Below, one piece after another: positions 1-6,833 of a stretch of 30,542 nucleotides of DNA (positions are counted from its first letter, which is position 1; the number at the start of each line of letters is the position of its first letter). The notes below the pieces were generated by a model. That model did no database searches. It saw only the letters and a list, made by a program, of their open reading frames with translations, and was not told the DNA's origin. The translations under genes and the position numbers were made by a program. The DNA comes from Leptofilum sp050292445. GTDB taxonomy: Bacteria > Chloroflexota > Anaerolineae > Promineifilales > Promineifilaceae. Location: assembly GCA_050292445.1 (NCBI GenBank), contig JBNKLQ010000042.1, positions 1 through 30,542 on the forward strand, given 5' to 3'.

Positions 1-311
1 ATTTGCCCGGTGAGGCAGAGGATGGGGGCGTTGAGGCCATACGCCGTGGCCAGGGCAGCGCTGGCGTTAAGCAAGCCAGGGCCGGGCACCACGTTGAAAA
101 CACCAATCTCGCCGGTGGCCAGCGCATAACCCAGTGCCATGTAGCCCGCGCCCTGCTCGTGCCGCGTGTGAATGACGCGAACCTGGTCCTGGGCATCGTA
201 CAGGGCGTTGTACAGCCAGTCGTTTTGCACGCCAGGCAGGCCAAACAGGGTGTGGATGTTGTGGGCGATGAGGGTTTTTACGGCCGTTTCGCCGCCAGTG
301 AGTTGGGTCAT
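1..311 (-). CDS. Thiamine-diphosphate-dependent enzyme, N-terminal part (cut by window edge)
   Basis: Reverse-strand reading from the ATG at 309-311 runs open to base 1 without a stop, giving about 103 residues of an N-terminal TPP-binding (PYR) domain as in acetolactate synthase, benzoylformate decarboxylase and related enzymes. It starts MTQLTGGETAVKTL, then shows FGLPGVQ, HTRHEQGAGYMALGYA with the conserved catalytic Glu of the 'HE' motif, VVPGPGLLNASAALATAY and ILCLTGQ. These are family hallmarks, but the exact reaction cannot be told from this part. No clear Shine-Dalgarno precedes the ATG; the upstream sequence is a TAATT-rich repeat. The rest of the gene lies left of the window. Confidence 0.85.
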   Translation of the reverse strand, partial: MTQLTGGETAVKTLIAHNIHTLFGLPGVQNDWLYNALYDAQDQVRVIHTRHEQGAGYMALGYALATGEIGVFNVVPGPGLLNASAALATAYGLNAPILCLTGQ

Positions 312-318
312 AGTGGGT

Positions 319-409
319 AATTGGTAATTGGTAATTTGTAATTGGGTAATTGAGTAATTAGCTGGGCTGTGGGGTTCCCAATTACTTAATTACCTAATTA
401 CTCAATTAC
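319..409. repeat. TAATTG-type short repeats with a 16-bp inverted repeat
   Basis: The stretch is built from degenerate heptads of the form GGTAATT/GTAATTG. GTAATTGAGTAATTAG at 346-361 is repeated exactly in inverted orientation at 394-409, around a 32-nt GC-richer loop. It lies just upstream of the start of the TPP-enzyme gene. Function is unknown; it could be a hairpin in the leader or an intergenic repeat family. Confidence 0.7.
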
Positions 410-491
410 GTCACACGGTTCAGTTTGTTCATTTTACCGGAGGGTGGAGAATTGCGAAATGGAAAAAAGTGCCTGTGGCTGGTATTTTTTA

Positions 492-740
492 CTAAGGAGA
501 GAATGCTTTTTTGACTTCGACTTGTAAATTTTCAGGGAGTGTTGCGTAATTAATGGCCATTCCCAAAACGAACGCTTCGGCTTCAGATTGTGTACCGCAT
601 GAAAGCATGACTTGATCACCACCCCAAACAAGCCATTGTTCATTTTGGTACTCAATTTTTACGTGGATCCAAAAATTTTCCAGAATTTTGAGAGCCTCTG
701 GGATGTCGCCGGACATGAATTCTTGCCAGTGAAATTTCAT
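492..740 (-). CDS. Small hypothetical protein (82 aa)
   Basis: An 82-residue protein starting MKFHWQEFMSGDIPEAL. On the reverse strand the ATG is preceded by AAGGTG at good distance (AAGGTGTGAACA-ATG), which supports a real gene and this start. It is rich in Trp and acidic residues (WIHVKIEYQNEQWLVWGG) and has no signal peptide or membrane segment. I do not recognise the family. A competing frame at 434-655 overlaps it but has no ribosome binding site and unlikely composition. It stands alone between the TPP-enzyme gene and the cupin gene. Confidence 0.65.
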   Translation of the reverse strand: MKFHWQEFMSGDIPEALKILENFWIHVKIEYQNEQWLVWGGDQVMLSCGTQSEAEAFVLGMAINYATLPENLQVEVKKAFSP

Positions 741-843
741 TGTTCACACCTTGATTGAAGATTGAAAACCCGTCCAAGTTCGTTTAAGCAAATTATCTTG
801 GTTTACGGCCGTATTCTACCACCAACCGCTGCATTCTCGCGGA

Positions 844-1239
844 TTATTCCGGCAGTTTGTACACTACCTGATCCAGCGAATCGACGGCAAAAACGTACAG
901 CAGGCGCAGCACCTCGTTGCCGGTGTTACACAGGCCATGCGGTGCGTCGCCGGGGATGAAGACAAGCGATCCGGGCTGCAGGTCGTATTCTTCACCGAAA
1001 ATTTGGACCACGCCGTGGCCTGCCAAAATATAGTACACCTCCGGCTGGGCGTGCTGGTGCAGGAAGGTTTCGTTGGCCTGACCCGGTTCAATTTCTGTAA
1101 TGCCGACGGTCATGCCCTCGGTGGGGGTGCGTTCGGCACTGAACAGCGTTTTCCAGCGGGTGCGCCCGCCGGGCATGTCGATTGTTTGCTCAAACGGTTG
1201 TGTGGGTTCGTGGATGATGACGGGCTTGGCTTGGGGCAT
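844..1239 (-). CDS. Cupin-domain protein
   Basis: A 131-residue single-domain cupin. Cupin motif 1 is visible as FLHQHAQPEVYYILAGHG (two His, one Glu and a Gly, the usual metal ligands and turn). Motif 2 is PGDAPHGLCNTG with its His. It is a small cytosolic beta-barrel, probably binding a divalent metal. Such proteins range from isomerases to ligand-binding proteins, so the substrate cannot be assigned. The ribosome binding site is weak (AAAGAG about 8 nt before ATG). The region upstream of the start contains a perfect 19-bp inverted repeat. Confidence 0.85.
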   Translation of the reverse strand: MPQAKPVIIHEPTQPFEQTIDMPGGRTRWKTLFSAERTPTEGMTVGITEIEPGQANETFLHQHAQPEVYYILAGHGVVQIFGEEYDLQPGSLVFIPGDAPHGLCNTGNEVLRLLYVFAVDSLDQVVYKLPE

Positions 1240-1262
1240 GGTTTTGCTCTTTTGGGTTTTTT

Positions 1263-1323
1263 ATCAAAGATTTCGCAGATTTACCAGATTTTTTTAATCT
1301 TTTCAATCTGCGAAATCTTTGAT
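1263..1323. repeat. Perfect 19-bp inverted repeat
   Basis: ATCAAAGATTTCGCAGATT at 1263-1281 is matched exactly by its reverse complement at 1305-1323, with a 23-nt T-rich loop; a T-run follows on the plus strand (1327-1334). It lies 24 bp upstream of the cupin start. The 'TTTCGCAGATT' wording resembles the CGCAGAG-type intergenic repeats seen elsewhere in this window. It may be a mobile hairpin repeat or a terminator for plus-strand transcription. Confidence 0.75.
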
Positions 1324-1430
1324 GACTTTTTTTTCTTGCTTGCCAATTCAATTGGTTTTGTAATCTTGCGGCGTGGTGTGGGTCTCGTTTTGGGATCATA
1401 ATCACTTGGTTAGTGGACAATTCCCATAAT

Positions 1431-1469
1431 AAGAAAAACGTGGCCCGATTATGAAAATCGGGCCACGTT
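1431..1469 (-). terminator. Intrinsic terminator of the 905-aa protein gene
   Basis: A perfect 14-bp stem (AACGTGGCCCGATT at 1437-1450 with its complement at 1456-1469) and a 5-nt loop. On the minus strand the stem is followed directly by TTTTTCTTATT. It lies 30 bp beyond the stop of the minus-strand gene ending at 1499, so this is a textbook Rho-independent terminator for that gene. There is no T-run on the plus side. Confidence 0.9.
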
Positions 1470-1498
1470 ATGCTACTGATTTCTTAGGCAGGTTTCAA

Positions 1499-4216
1499 CT
1501 AATTGTTATTCATTACCGCAGGCAGGAAAATAGCGTAATCAGTGACGATGATGCTCACTGTGTCACTACTGCTCAGCGTGCCGGTATCGGTAACGGTCAG
1601 CTGAAAAGTTAATGTTCCGGTGGTAACGGGTGCGGTAAAGGTAGGGGAAGCTGCGCTGCTGTTATCGAGCAGAACCGTCTCACCGCTTAGTTGGACCCAG
1701 CTGTAGGTGAAGCTGTCACCGTTGGGGTCGCTGCTGCCTGATCCATCTAAGGTTACCAGTGCGCTTGGCGCAACCGATTGGTCTGGGCCGGCATTGGCCA
1801 CGGGGGGATCATTGGCGGGCGTGGTAAACGTCATGTCATCTCCATTGATGCTGCCGCCGCTGTTGGTGCCCACAACACGATAATGGTAGGTGGCGTTAGG
1901 AGCTAGGCCGGTGATGGCTTTGCTAACGGCCGTATCGCTGCTGCCACCAACCGGACTCGGATCGGCCGTGACAATCGTGCCATAGTTGGTGTCGGGGCCG
2001 TATTCAAAAGTAACGGTTGTGCTGTCGCTGTTGGCATTCACTGTGCCGTTGAGCGTGGCGCTTTGGGTAGAAACGGCCGTTGCTGCATCCGTTGTAACAG
2101 TGGGGGGAAGAATCACCCCTGTACCGGAAATGACAAAAGTGTACGGATTCTCATCACTGTCGTCGTTGGCAATATTTACGGTGTCCATAAAACTGCCAGC
2201 GCCTGTTGGGTCAAAGGTGATGCTGAACGTGGTGCTGTTATTGCTGCTAACGGGGCTGGATGGCTGGGCATTCACGCTGAAATGGGTCCCCGTGGTCAGC
2301 GTAACGGCTGGCGTGCCAGTTAAGGTTAGACTGGCATCCCCCGTATTGCTAATGGTGAAGGTGTGGATGACGGGTGTGCCCCCGACATTTGCACTGCCAA
2401 AGTCCGTATCGTCGTCTATGGAAGGGGTCGCGTCGCCAGAAACAATGGATTGGTTGTTGCCTTGCACATCCATTTCTGGCGTAGGAACCGGACAGGCACC
2501 TTCTGTGATGGTGGGCAGCGGGGCTGTATAACTGCCATTGGCTGTCCAGGACGCTTCTAAAATGCCGATGACACTTTCTGAAACAAAATCAGATGTATAT
2601 TCATTGGCATCTGCATTGGAACTACCTGTCATGTGCCAGACGCCGCTGGCATACTCAATTGTGAGAGCCCCTTTTTCAAATGCAGAACTGCTGTCGTTGT
2701 AGGTATAAGTACCCGCAATTGAATCGCCATCTACTTGCGTGGTATCGGCAACACAAAGCACATCTGTGGCGTTTGTTGGCGTGGGGGCTGCGCCTTCATA
2801 AAGTCGCCAATCTGTGTCCTGTAAGGAAACGTACACCCTGCCACCCATCTCATGGAGGGCACTGCCGCTGACCCAGGTTCCCGTAGGTGTGTTTCTGGTC
2901 CAGGTGCCGCTGCTGTCTACTTCAAACACATCATAAAAATTGTCTACTCCGCTTAACTCTCGCATTACCAAGTATCCTACATTGTCCATGACTACCATTT
3001 GGGATACCTGCCGCCAGTAACCACCTTGCGCTAGCAATGACGAGGAAACATTGGTAACCGTGTCGCCAGCTACTTCGTAGACGACGTATTCATTGCCACA
3101 TGAGCTACAGTAGAAAGAGATATAATCATGTGTCCCAACTGTTCCCAGGTAGGATCCACTCCACCAAATGTCTGATGCTGAGGGTTCAGCCGGTGTGATT
3201 TCTGTCCAACTGGTCCCACTGCCGCTCCACCTATGCAGCTCGTAAGAACCAGAGACGGGATTCTTGATGAAGGCGTGCAAATTGCCATCAAAGACAGCTA
3301 CAGAAGCGCCTGTGGCCGTCACTGGAGACGTTGGCGAAATATCGCTCCAGGCACCAGCAGCATATTCATGAATAGAATATTCGCTCGTGGCTCCATCCCG
3401 CAAGGTAAGATACCCGTTGTTATTAAACTCAGATAGACTCCCCACCGCACTCCAATACCCTGAGGTGGCCGGGGTTACATCTGTTAACCCCGTGCCGTTC
3501 AGTTCGTAAATGGTGTAATGGTTCCCGCTGCAACTACAGAAAAAGTAAATATAACTTTTCCCGTCTATCGTTCCCATAAACTTGCCACTGAACCACGTTT
3601 CCCCTGTTGGTGGGGCAGGGGTGATATCGGTCCAACTCGTCCCACTTCCACTCCATTGATGCAGCTCGTAAGAATTGGAATTAGGGTTTTTGAGAAAAGC
3701 GTGTAATTTTCCATCAATGACAGCAAGTGTACCGGCGGTGGCTGTAACGGGGGAAGTAGGCGTTATATTGCTCCAAGACTTGGAATCAGGGTTATACTCG
3801 TAGACAAGATACACGCTTGTTGTCGCATCTCTGAACGTAAAATATCCCTTGCCGTTAAACGCTTCCATGCTGGATACGGCGCTCCAACTGCCTGTGGGTG
3901 TTTGGTCGGTAAAAAGTCCAGTGTCCAGGTCTTTCTCATATATTTTGTACCGGTTTCCCCCATCACTGTAGCGGTAGCTAAAGTATGCCTTGTTGCCTAT
4001 CTCACCACTGAAATTCAACGATCCCCACGTCCCTACAGGCGCGGTAGCGCTGAGTTCAGTCCAGGATACAAGGGCAAAAGCATGAATTGAGATGAGAAGG
4101 AATGTGATGACGAGTAGTGGAATCAGAAAAACGGCTATTAATCGCTTTTTGTACCTGACTGGCAAAGAATCGGAAGTTGGCGATTCATTTGGGACGATGA
4201 CAGTGTTTCTTTTCAT
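1499..4216 (-). CDS. Secreted or surface-anchored beta-propeller / Ig-like domain protein (905 aa)
   Basis: The start is fixed by AGGAGACACA-ATG. Residues about 26-49 form a hydrophobic export segment after a basic stretch. Residues about 50-480 are Kelch-like, Gly/Trp/Ser-rich repeats (forms such as 'SWTDITPA', 'YELHQWSGSGTSW'). A long unit of about 142 residues is visibly duplicated, for instance LHAFLKNPNSNSYELHQWSG against LHAFIKNPVSGSYELHRWSG. After about 580 comes an ASPM/SPD-2/Hydin-like 'choice-of-anchor D' domain (DFGSANVGGTPVIHTFTISN), then a fibronectin-III-like domain (about 705-800) and a PKD-like domain (about 805-893). The end is AIFLPAVMNNN, a tail type common on Chloroflexota exported proteins. 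The role is probably cell-surface or extracellular adhesion or structure; no catalytic motif is seen. It is transcribed alone, with a strong terminator. Confidence 0.85.
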   Translation of the reverse strand: MKRNTVIVPNESPTSDSLPVRYKKRLIAVFLIPLLVITFLLISIHAFALVSWTELSATAPVGTWGSLNFSGEIGNKAYFSYRYSDGGNRYKIYEKDLDTGLFTDQTPTGSWSAVSSMEAFNGKGYFTFRDATTSVYLVYEYNPDSKSWSNITPTSPVTATAGTLAVIDGKLHAFLKNPNSNSYELHQWSGSGTSWTDITPAPPTGETWFSGKFMGTIDGKSYIYFFCSCSGNHYTIYELNGTGLTDVTPATSGYWSAVGSLSEFNNNGYLTLRDGATSEYSIHEYAAGAWSDISPTSPVTATGASVAVFDGNLHAFIKNPVSGSYELHRWSGSGTSWTEITPAEPSASDIWWSGSYLGTVGTHDYISFYCSSCGNEYVVYEVAGDTVTNVSSSLLAQGGYWRQVSQMVVMDNVGYLVMRELSGVDNFYDVFEVDSSGTWTRNTPTGTWVSGSALHEMGGRVYVSLQDTDWRLYEGAAPTPTNATDVLCVADTTQVDGDSIAGTYTYNDSSSAFEKGALTIEYASGVWHMTGSSNADANEYTSDFVSESVIGILEASWTANGSYTAPLPTITEGACPVPTPEMDVQGNNQSIVSGDATPSIDDDTDFGSANVGGTPVIHTFTISNTGDASLTLTGTPAVTLTTGTHFSVNAQPSSPVSSNNSTTFSITFDPTGAGSFMDTVNIANDDSDENPYTFVISGTGVILPPTVTTDAATAVSTQSATLNGTVNANSDSTTVTFEYGPDTNYGTIVTADPSPVGGSSDTAVSKAITGLAPNATYHYRVVGTNSGGSINGDDMTFTTPANDPPVANAGPDQSVAPSALVTLDGSGSSDPNGDSFTYSWVQLSGETVLLDNSSAASPTFTAPVTTGTLTFQLTVTDTGTLSSSDTVSIIVTDYAIFLPAVMNNN

Positions 4217-4558
4217 TGTGTCTCCTAAATATTTTTGGTTGTGAGATTCAGTTGGGGCATCGATTCGCTGCGGACAATCCGGTCACATATATGGGAATTG
4301 GAAGGCTTCTAAAGATGTTTGCCTTGCCAAAATGGATTTGCCACGTAAGTGGTAAAATTTTAGTAGATCGATTTTTTGTTTATCACCCATCACCGGGGTA
4401 CTTTAGTCGGGTTAGATGCTTAACATCGAGGCAAATGTGACTAATGTGCCACATTCTGCAGCTTCTTCCCTCGGCTCGTGGGTAAGTTTGCTGGGAATTG
4501 GTTAATTGCAGGAGTACTAGCTGACAGCGCCCTCTTGACGCTCAGCATGACAGACAAG
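4217..4558. other. 342-bp intergenic region
   Basis: No convincing gene. It lies upstream of the 905-aa gene and downstream of the araC-type gene (both minus), so it should carry the promoter of the former, but I see no good -35/-10 pair. A 74-codon plus-strand frame (4216-4440) overlaps the ribosome binding site of the secreted-protein gene and has no features of its own. An imperfect hairpin at about 4520-4547 (GCTGA-bulge-GCG with CGCTCAGC) includes the 'CTGTCATGCTGAGCG' wording common in intergenic repeats. It could stop transcription from the araC-type gene, but it lacks a U-tract. Confidence 0.5.
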
Positions 4559-5428
4559 CTACGTTATTTTGTAAGTTTGCGGCGTGGTTTGGGTTTTCTT
4601 TTTGAAGATTTTACTGAAGTGGGAGGGGTCTTTGTAGCCTAACTGGTGAGCGATTTCCTTGATGGACAAATTGGTGAAGGTGAGCAGCCGCTTAGCCTCC
4701 AGCAGCAGCCGCTCCTCAATGAGGTGCTTGGCGGTACGGCCGTAAAATTGGCGAGTAATCTCAGAAAGCTGGCGCGGCGTGATGTTGAGCGCCTTGGCGT
4801 AATCTTTAACGGCGTGAGTCTGACTGTACTGTTCCTCCAACAGCAGGGTAAAGTCATGGAAGAGCTGGGCTTCGGGGGAGACGGCCGTTTCCCCACCACT
4901 TACCACCTCTCTCTGCACCTTCCCCAGCTTGATCAACAAAACAGTCAGCAAGTGACGCAAGATTTCCTGGTTGGAACGGCCGTCCACCCTGTTAAACTCC
5001 GCCAGCAGCAAGCCCAACAACGCCTCAAAATTGTGCAGTGCCTCCGGCGGCACGGGCAGTGTGTGGTTGATGGTGACGTTGTTAAACAGCACCGTCTGAT
5101 AATGGCCCATCTCCTGCGACAAAAAGTTGGGCAGGAAGGCATCAGTGAAGCGGATAACCAGCCCATCCAAATCAATGCCGGTGATGAGCTGGTGTACCTG
5201 CCCCTTGGCGATGAGGTAGAAGGTGTTGGGTTGGATGGGCAGCTCCCGTCCGTCGATGGCATGTTTGCCCTGACCAGAGCGCACCCACAAAATTTCCTGG
5301 AAGTTGTGGCGGTGCGGCTGTTCATGGGTTTCTTGCGGATCGGTCTCGATGAGGAACGGCCGTATCAAAAAATCTCGCTGCGTTTCAGAGAGGGGTTGGG
5401 TGGGGAGTTTGTTGCTTTGTTTAGCCAT
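4559..5428 (-). CDS. AraC-family transcriptional regulator with N-terminal cupin sensor
   Basis: A 289-residue protein with an AraC-type N-terminal ligand-binding cupin (H-R-H-N-F-Q-E-I-L-W-V-R-S-G pattern) and a C-terminal double helix-turn-helix of about 100 residues (VKDYAKALNITPRQLSEI, then LSIKEIAHQLGYKDPSHFSK followed by FKKKTQTTPQTYK). That is the classic AraC/XylS DNA-binding layout. I chose the start at 5428 (MAKQSNKLP). An in-frame ATG at 5470 would add 14 residues encoded entirely by the intergenic CGCAGAG-type repeat, so it is unlikely. The upstream neighbour on the same strand is the hisC-like gene, 106 bp away. The target and inducer are unknown. Confidence 0.9.
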   Translation of the reverse strand: MAKQSNKLPTQPLSETQRDFLIRPFLIETDPQETHEQPHRHNFQEILWVRSGQGKHAIDGRELPIQPNTFYLIAKGQVHQLITGIDLDGLVIRFTDAFLPNFLSQEMGHYQTVLFNNVTINHTLPVPPEALHNFEALLGLLLAEFNRVDGRSNQEILRHLLTVLLIKLGKVQREVVSGGETAVSPEAQLFHDFTLLLEEQYSQTHAVKDYAKALNITPRQLSEITRQFYGRTAKHLIEERLLLEAKRLLTFTNLSIKEIAHQLGYKDPSHFSKIFKKKTQTTPQTYKIT

Positions 5429-5442
5429 TAGTTTGGAAAAGC

Positions 5443-5532
5443 GGAACACAGAGTTGCGCAGAGGAGGCACAGAGCTGCACAGAGAAAAAATCTCTGTGCA
5501 ACTCTGCGGTTCTCCGTGCGCCTCTGTGTTCC
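5443..5532. repeat. Intergenic 90-bp inverted repeat of the CACAGAG/CGCAGAG type
   Basis: The outer arms GGAACACAGAG (5443-5453) and CTCTGTGTTCC (5522-5532) are exact complements. The inner arms TGCACAGAGA (5476-5485) and TCTCTGTGCA (5491-5500) form a perfect stem around AAAAA, and the sequence between pairs imperfectly. The whole gap between the hisC-like stop and the araC-type start can thus fold into one long hairpin. Similar wording recurs at 30401-30472. This is a dispersed intergenic repeat family; an effect on downstream araC-type expression is possible. Confidence 0.75.
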
Positions 5533-5534
5533 TT

Positions 5535-6620
5535 TTAAGATGCTTGTTGCAAAACGGCCGTTAAACTTTCCACCAGCCGCGCATTTTGTTCCGGCGTGCC
5601 AATGCTCAGCCGAATGTGGTTGTCCAGCCCAAACGCCGGGCGCACAATAATCGCCAGGGCCATCAAACCATCGATGAGTGTTTGAGCAGGCACCGATTTG
5701 TGCGAAAACAGCACAAAATTGGCCTGACTGGGCCAAACGCGGCAGCCAAGGCCGGTGAGCTGCTCAGTGATCCATTGCTTGCCCGCCGCATTGTTGGCAA
5801 TCGTGCGCTGCCGATGTTCTGCGTCGTTGAGCGCCGCCAGACCCGCTACCAGCGCCAGCTTGTTCACATGGAAGTTGCGTTTCACACCTGCCACCCGCTC
5901 AATAATTTGCGGGCTGGCAATGCCGTAGCCCAGGCGCAGCCCAGCCAACCCGTAAATTTTGGCAAAGGTGCGCATGAGGAAGATATTTTTGCCCGCCAAG
6001 ACGTACGGCAGCGCGTCCGGGTAATCGGGCGCATCGACAAAGTCGTAGTACGCTTCGTCGTGGATGAGCAGCACATCGTCGGGGATGATGTCGATGATTT
6101 GTTGCAAGGTGCTGGCGGGTACGTAGGTGCCGGTGGGGTTGTTGGGATTGCAAACGTAGACCAGTCGTGTTTGGGGCGTGATTGCCGCCGCAATGCGGTC
6201 AGGGTAGTAGCTAAAATCGTCTTCATCCAGATCGTAAAAGTTGATTTTCTGCCCGGAACGGCCGTGGTACCGTGCCAAAAAGGGAAATGACTGCCGGGGC
6301 AGAACGCTCTCTGCCTCAGGCGTGGTTAGATGGCTGCGGGCCACAAATTCCAGCACCTCAATGCCACCGCTGCCCACGACGATATTTTCCGGCCCCAGCT
6401 GATCGCTAAGCGAAGCGGCGATAGCCTGGCAAAGCTGGCCATCTAACTGCCGGGGCGGGTAAATGTTCAGCTTGTCCAGATTGTCCCGAATGGCTTGCAG
6501 CGCCAGGGGAGAGGGCCCCAACGGATTCTCATTGGAGGCCAGCTTCAGCGGCTCGCGGGTTTGCAATTCAGGCGGTAAATCTTCAATAGAGAGTCCAGGT
6601 TTATACTCAGTGGTAGACAT
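5535..6620 (-). CDS. hisC: Histidinol-phosphate aminotransferase-like PLP enzyme
   Basis: A 361-residue fold-type I, class I/II aminotransferase of the HisC family. Visible motifs are LASNENPLGPSP near the N-terminus, CNPNNPTGTY at about 157-166, HDEAYYDF at about 187-194 (Asp pairing with the pyridine nitrogen), TFAKIYGLAGLRLGYG with the PLP lysine K221, and the C-terminal HIRLSIGTPEQN. HisC converts imidazole acetol-phosphate to L-histidinol phosphate with glutamate as donor; relatives act on aromatic amino acids or other substrates. There are no other his genes nearby, so the substrate is not certain. The start at 6620 is chosen because AAGGAT lies just before it and the family usually begins there; in-frame ATGs at 6632 and 6689 would add residues unlike the family. 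Confidence 0.85.
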   Translation of the reverse strand: MSTTEYKPGLSIEDLPPELQTREPLKLASNENPLGPSPLALQAIRDNLDKLNIYPPRQLDGQLCQAIAASLSDQLGPENIVVGSGGIEVLEFVARSHLTTPEAESVLPRQSFPFLARYHGRSGQKINFYDLDEDDFSYYPDRIAAAITPQTRLVYVCNPNNPTGTYVPASTLQQIIDIIPDDVLLIHDEAYYDFVDAPDYPDALPYVLAGKNIFLMRTFAKIYGLAGLRLGYGIASPQIIERVAGVKRNFHVNKLALVAGLAALNDAEHRQRTIANNAAGKQWITEQLTGLGCRVWPSQANFVLFSHKSVPAQTLIDGLMALAIIVRPAFGLDNHIRLSIGTPEQNARLVESLTAVLQQAS

Positions 6621-6760
6621 AATATCCTTCATTTTGGTGACATGGTAAAAATACATGGTAAGAGCGGGGATCAAAACGCCCGACAACAATCATAGCGTAA
6701 AGTGAAGGGGAGAGACAAAGTGGGAAGGAGGAACAAAACGATACCCGGTAAATCTTGTGG

Positions 6761-6806
6761 AAAAATAAAAATCCCGCCGTAGCTTTGTTTGCTCCGGCGA
6801 GATTTT
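6761..6806 (-). terminator. Intrinsic terminator of the secreted nuclease gene
   Basis: A 12-nt stem with one mismatch (AAAATCCCGCCG region at about 6768-6779 against CGGCGAGATTTT at about 6795-6806). On the minus strand it is followed by ATTTTTATTTTT. It lies about 28 bp beyond the stop codon at 6834. Confidence 0.8.
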
Positions 6807-6833
6807 ATTTAATGAGAGGGGCTGAATTGGCGG

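Noticed and set aside
4646..5431. 261-codon plus-strand frame opposite the araC-type gene
   Set aside because: It has no ribosome binding site or recognisable domain, while the minus strand encodes a complete AraC-family regulator.
5586..6290. 234-codon plus-strand frame
   Set aside because: It is a shadow of the hisC-like gene, whose PLP-enzyme motifs are intact on the minus strand.
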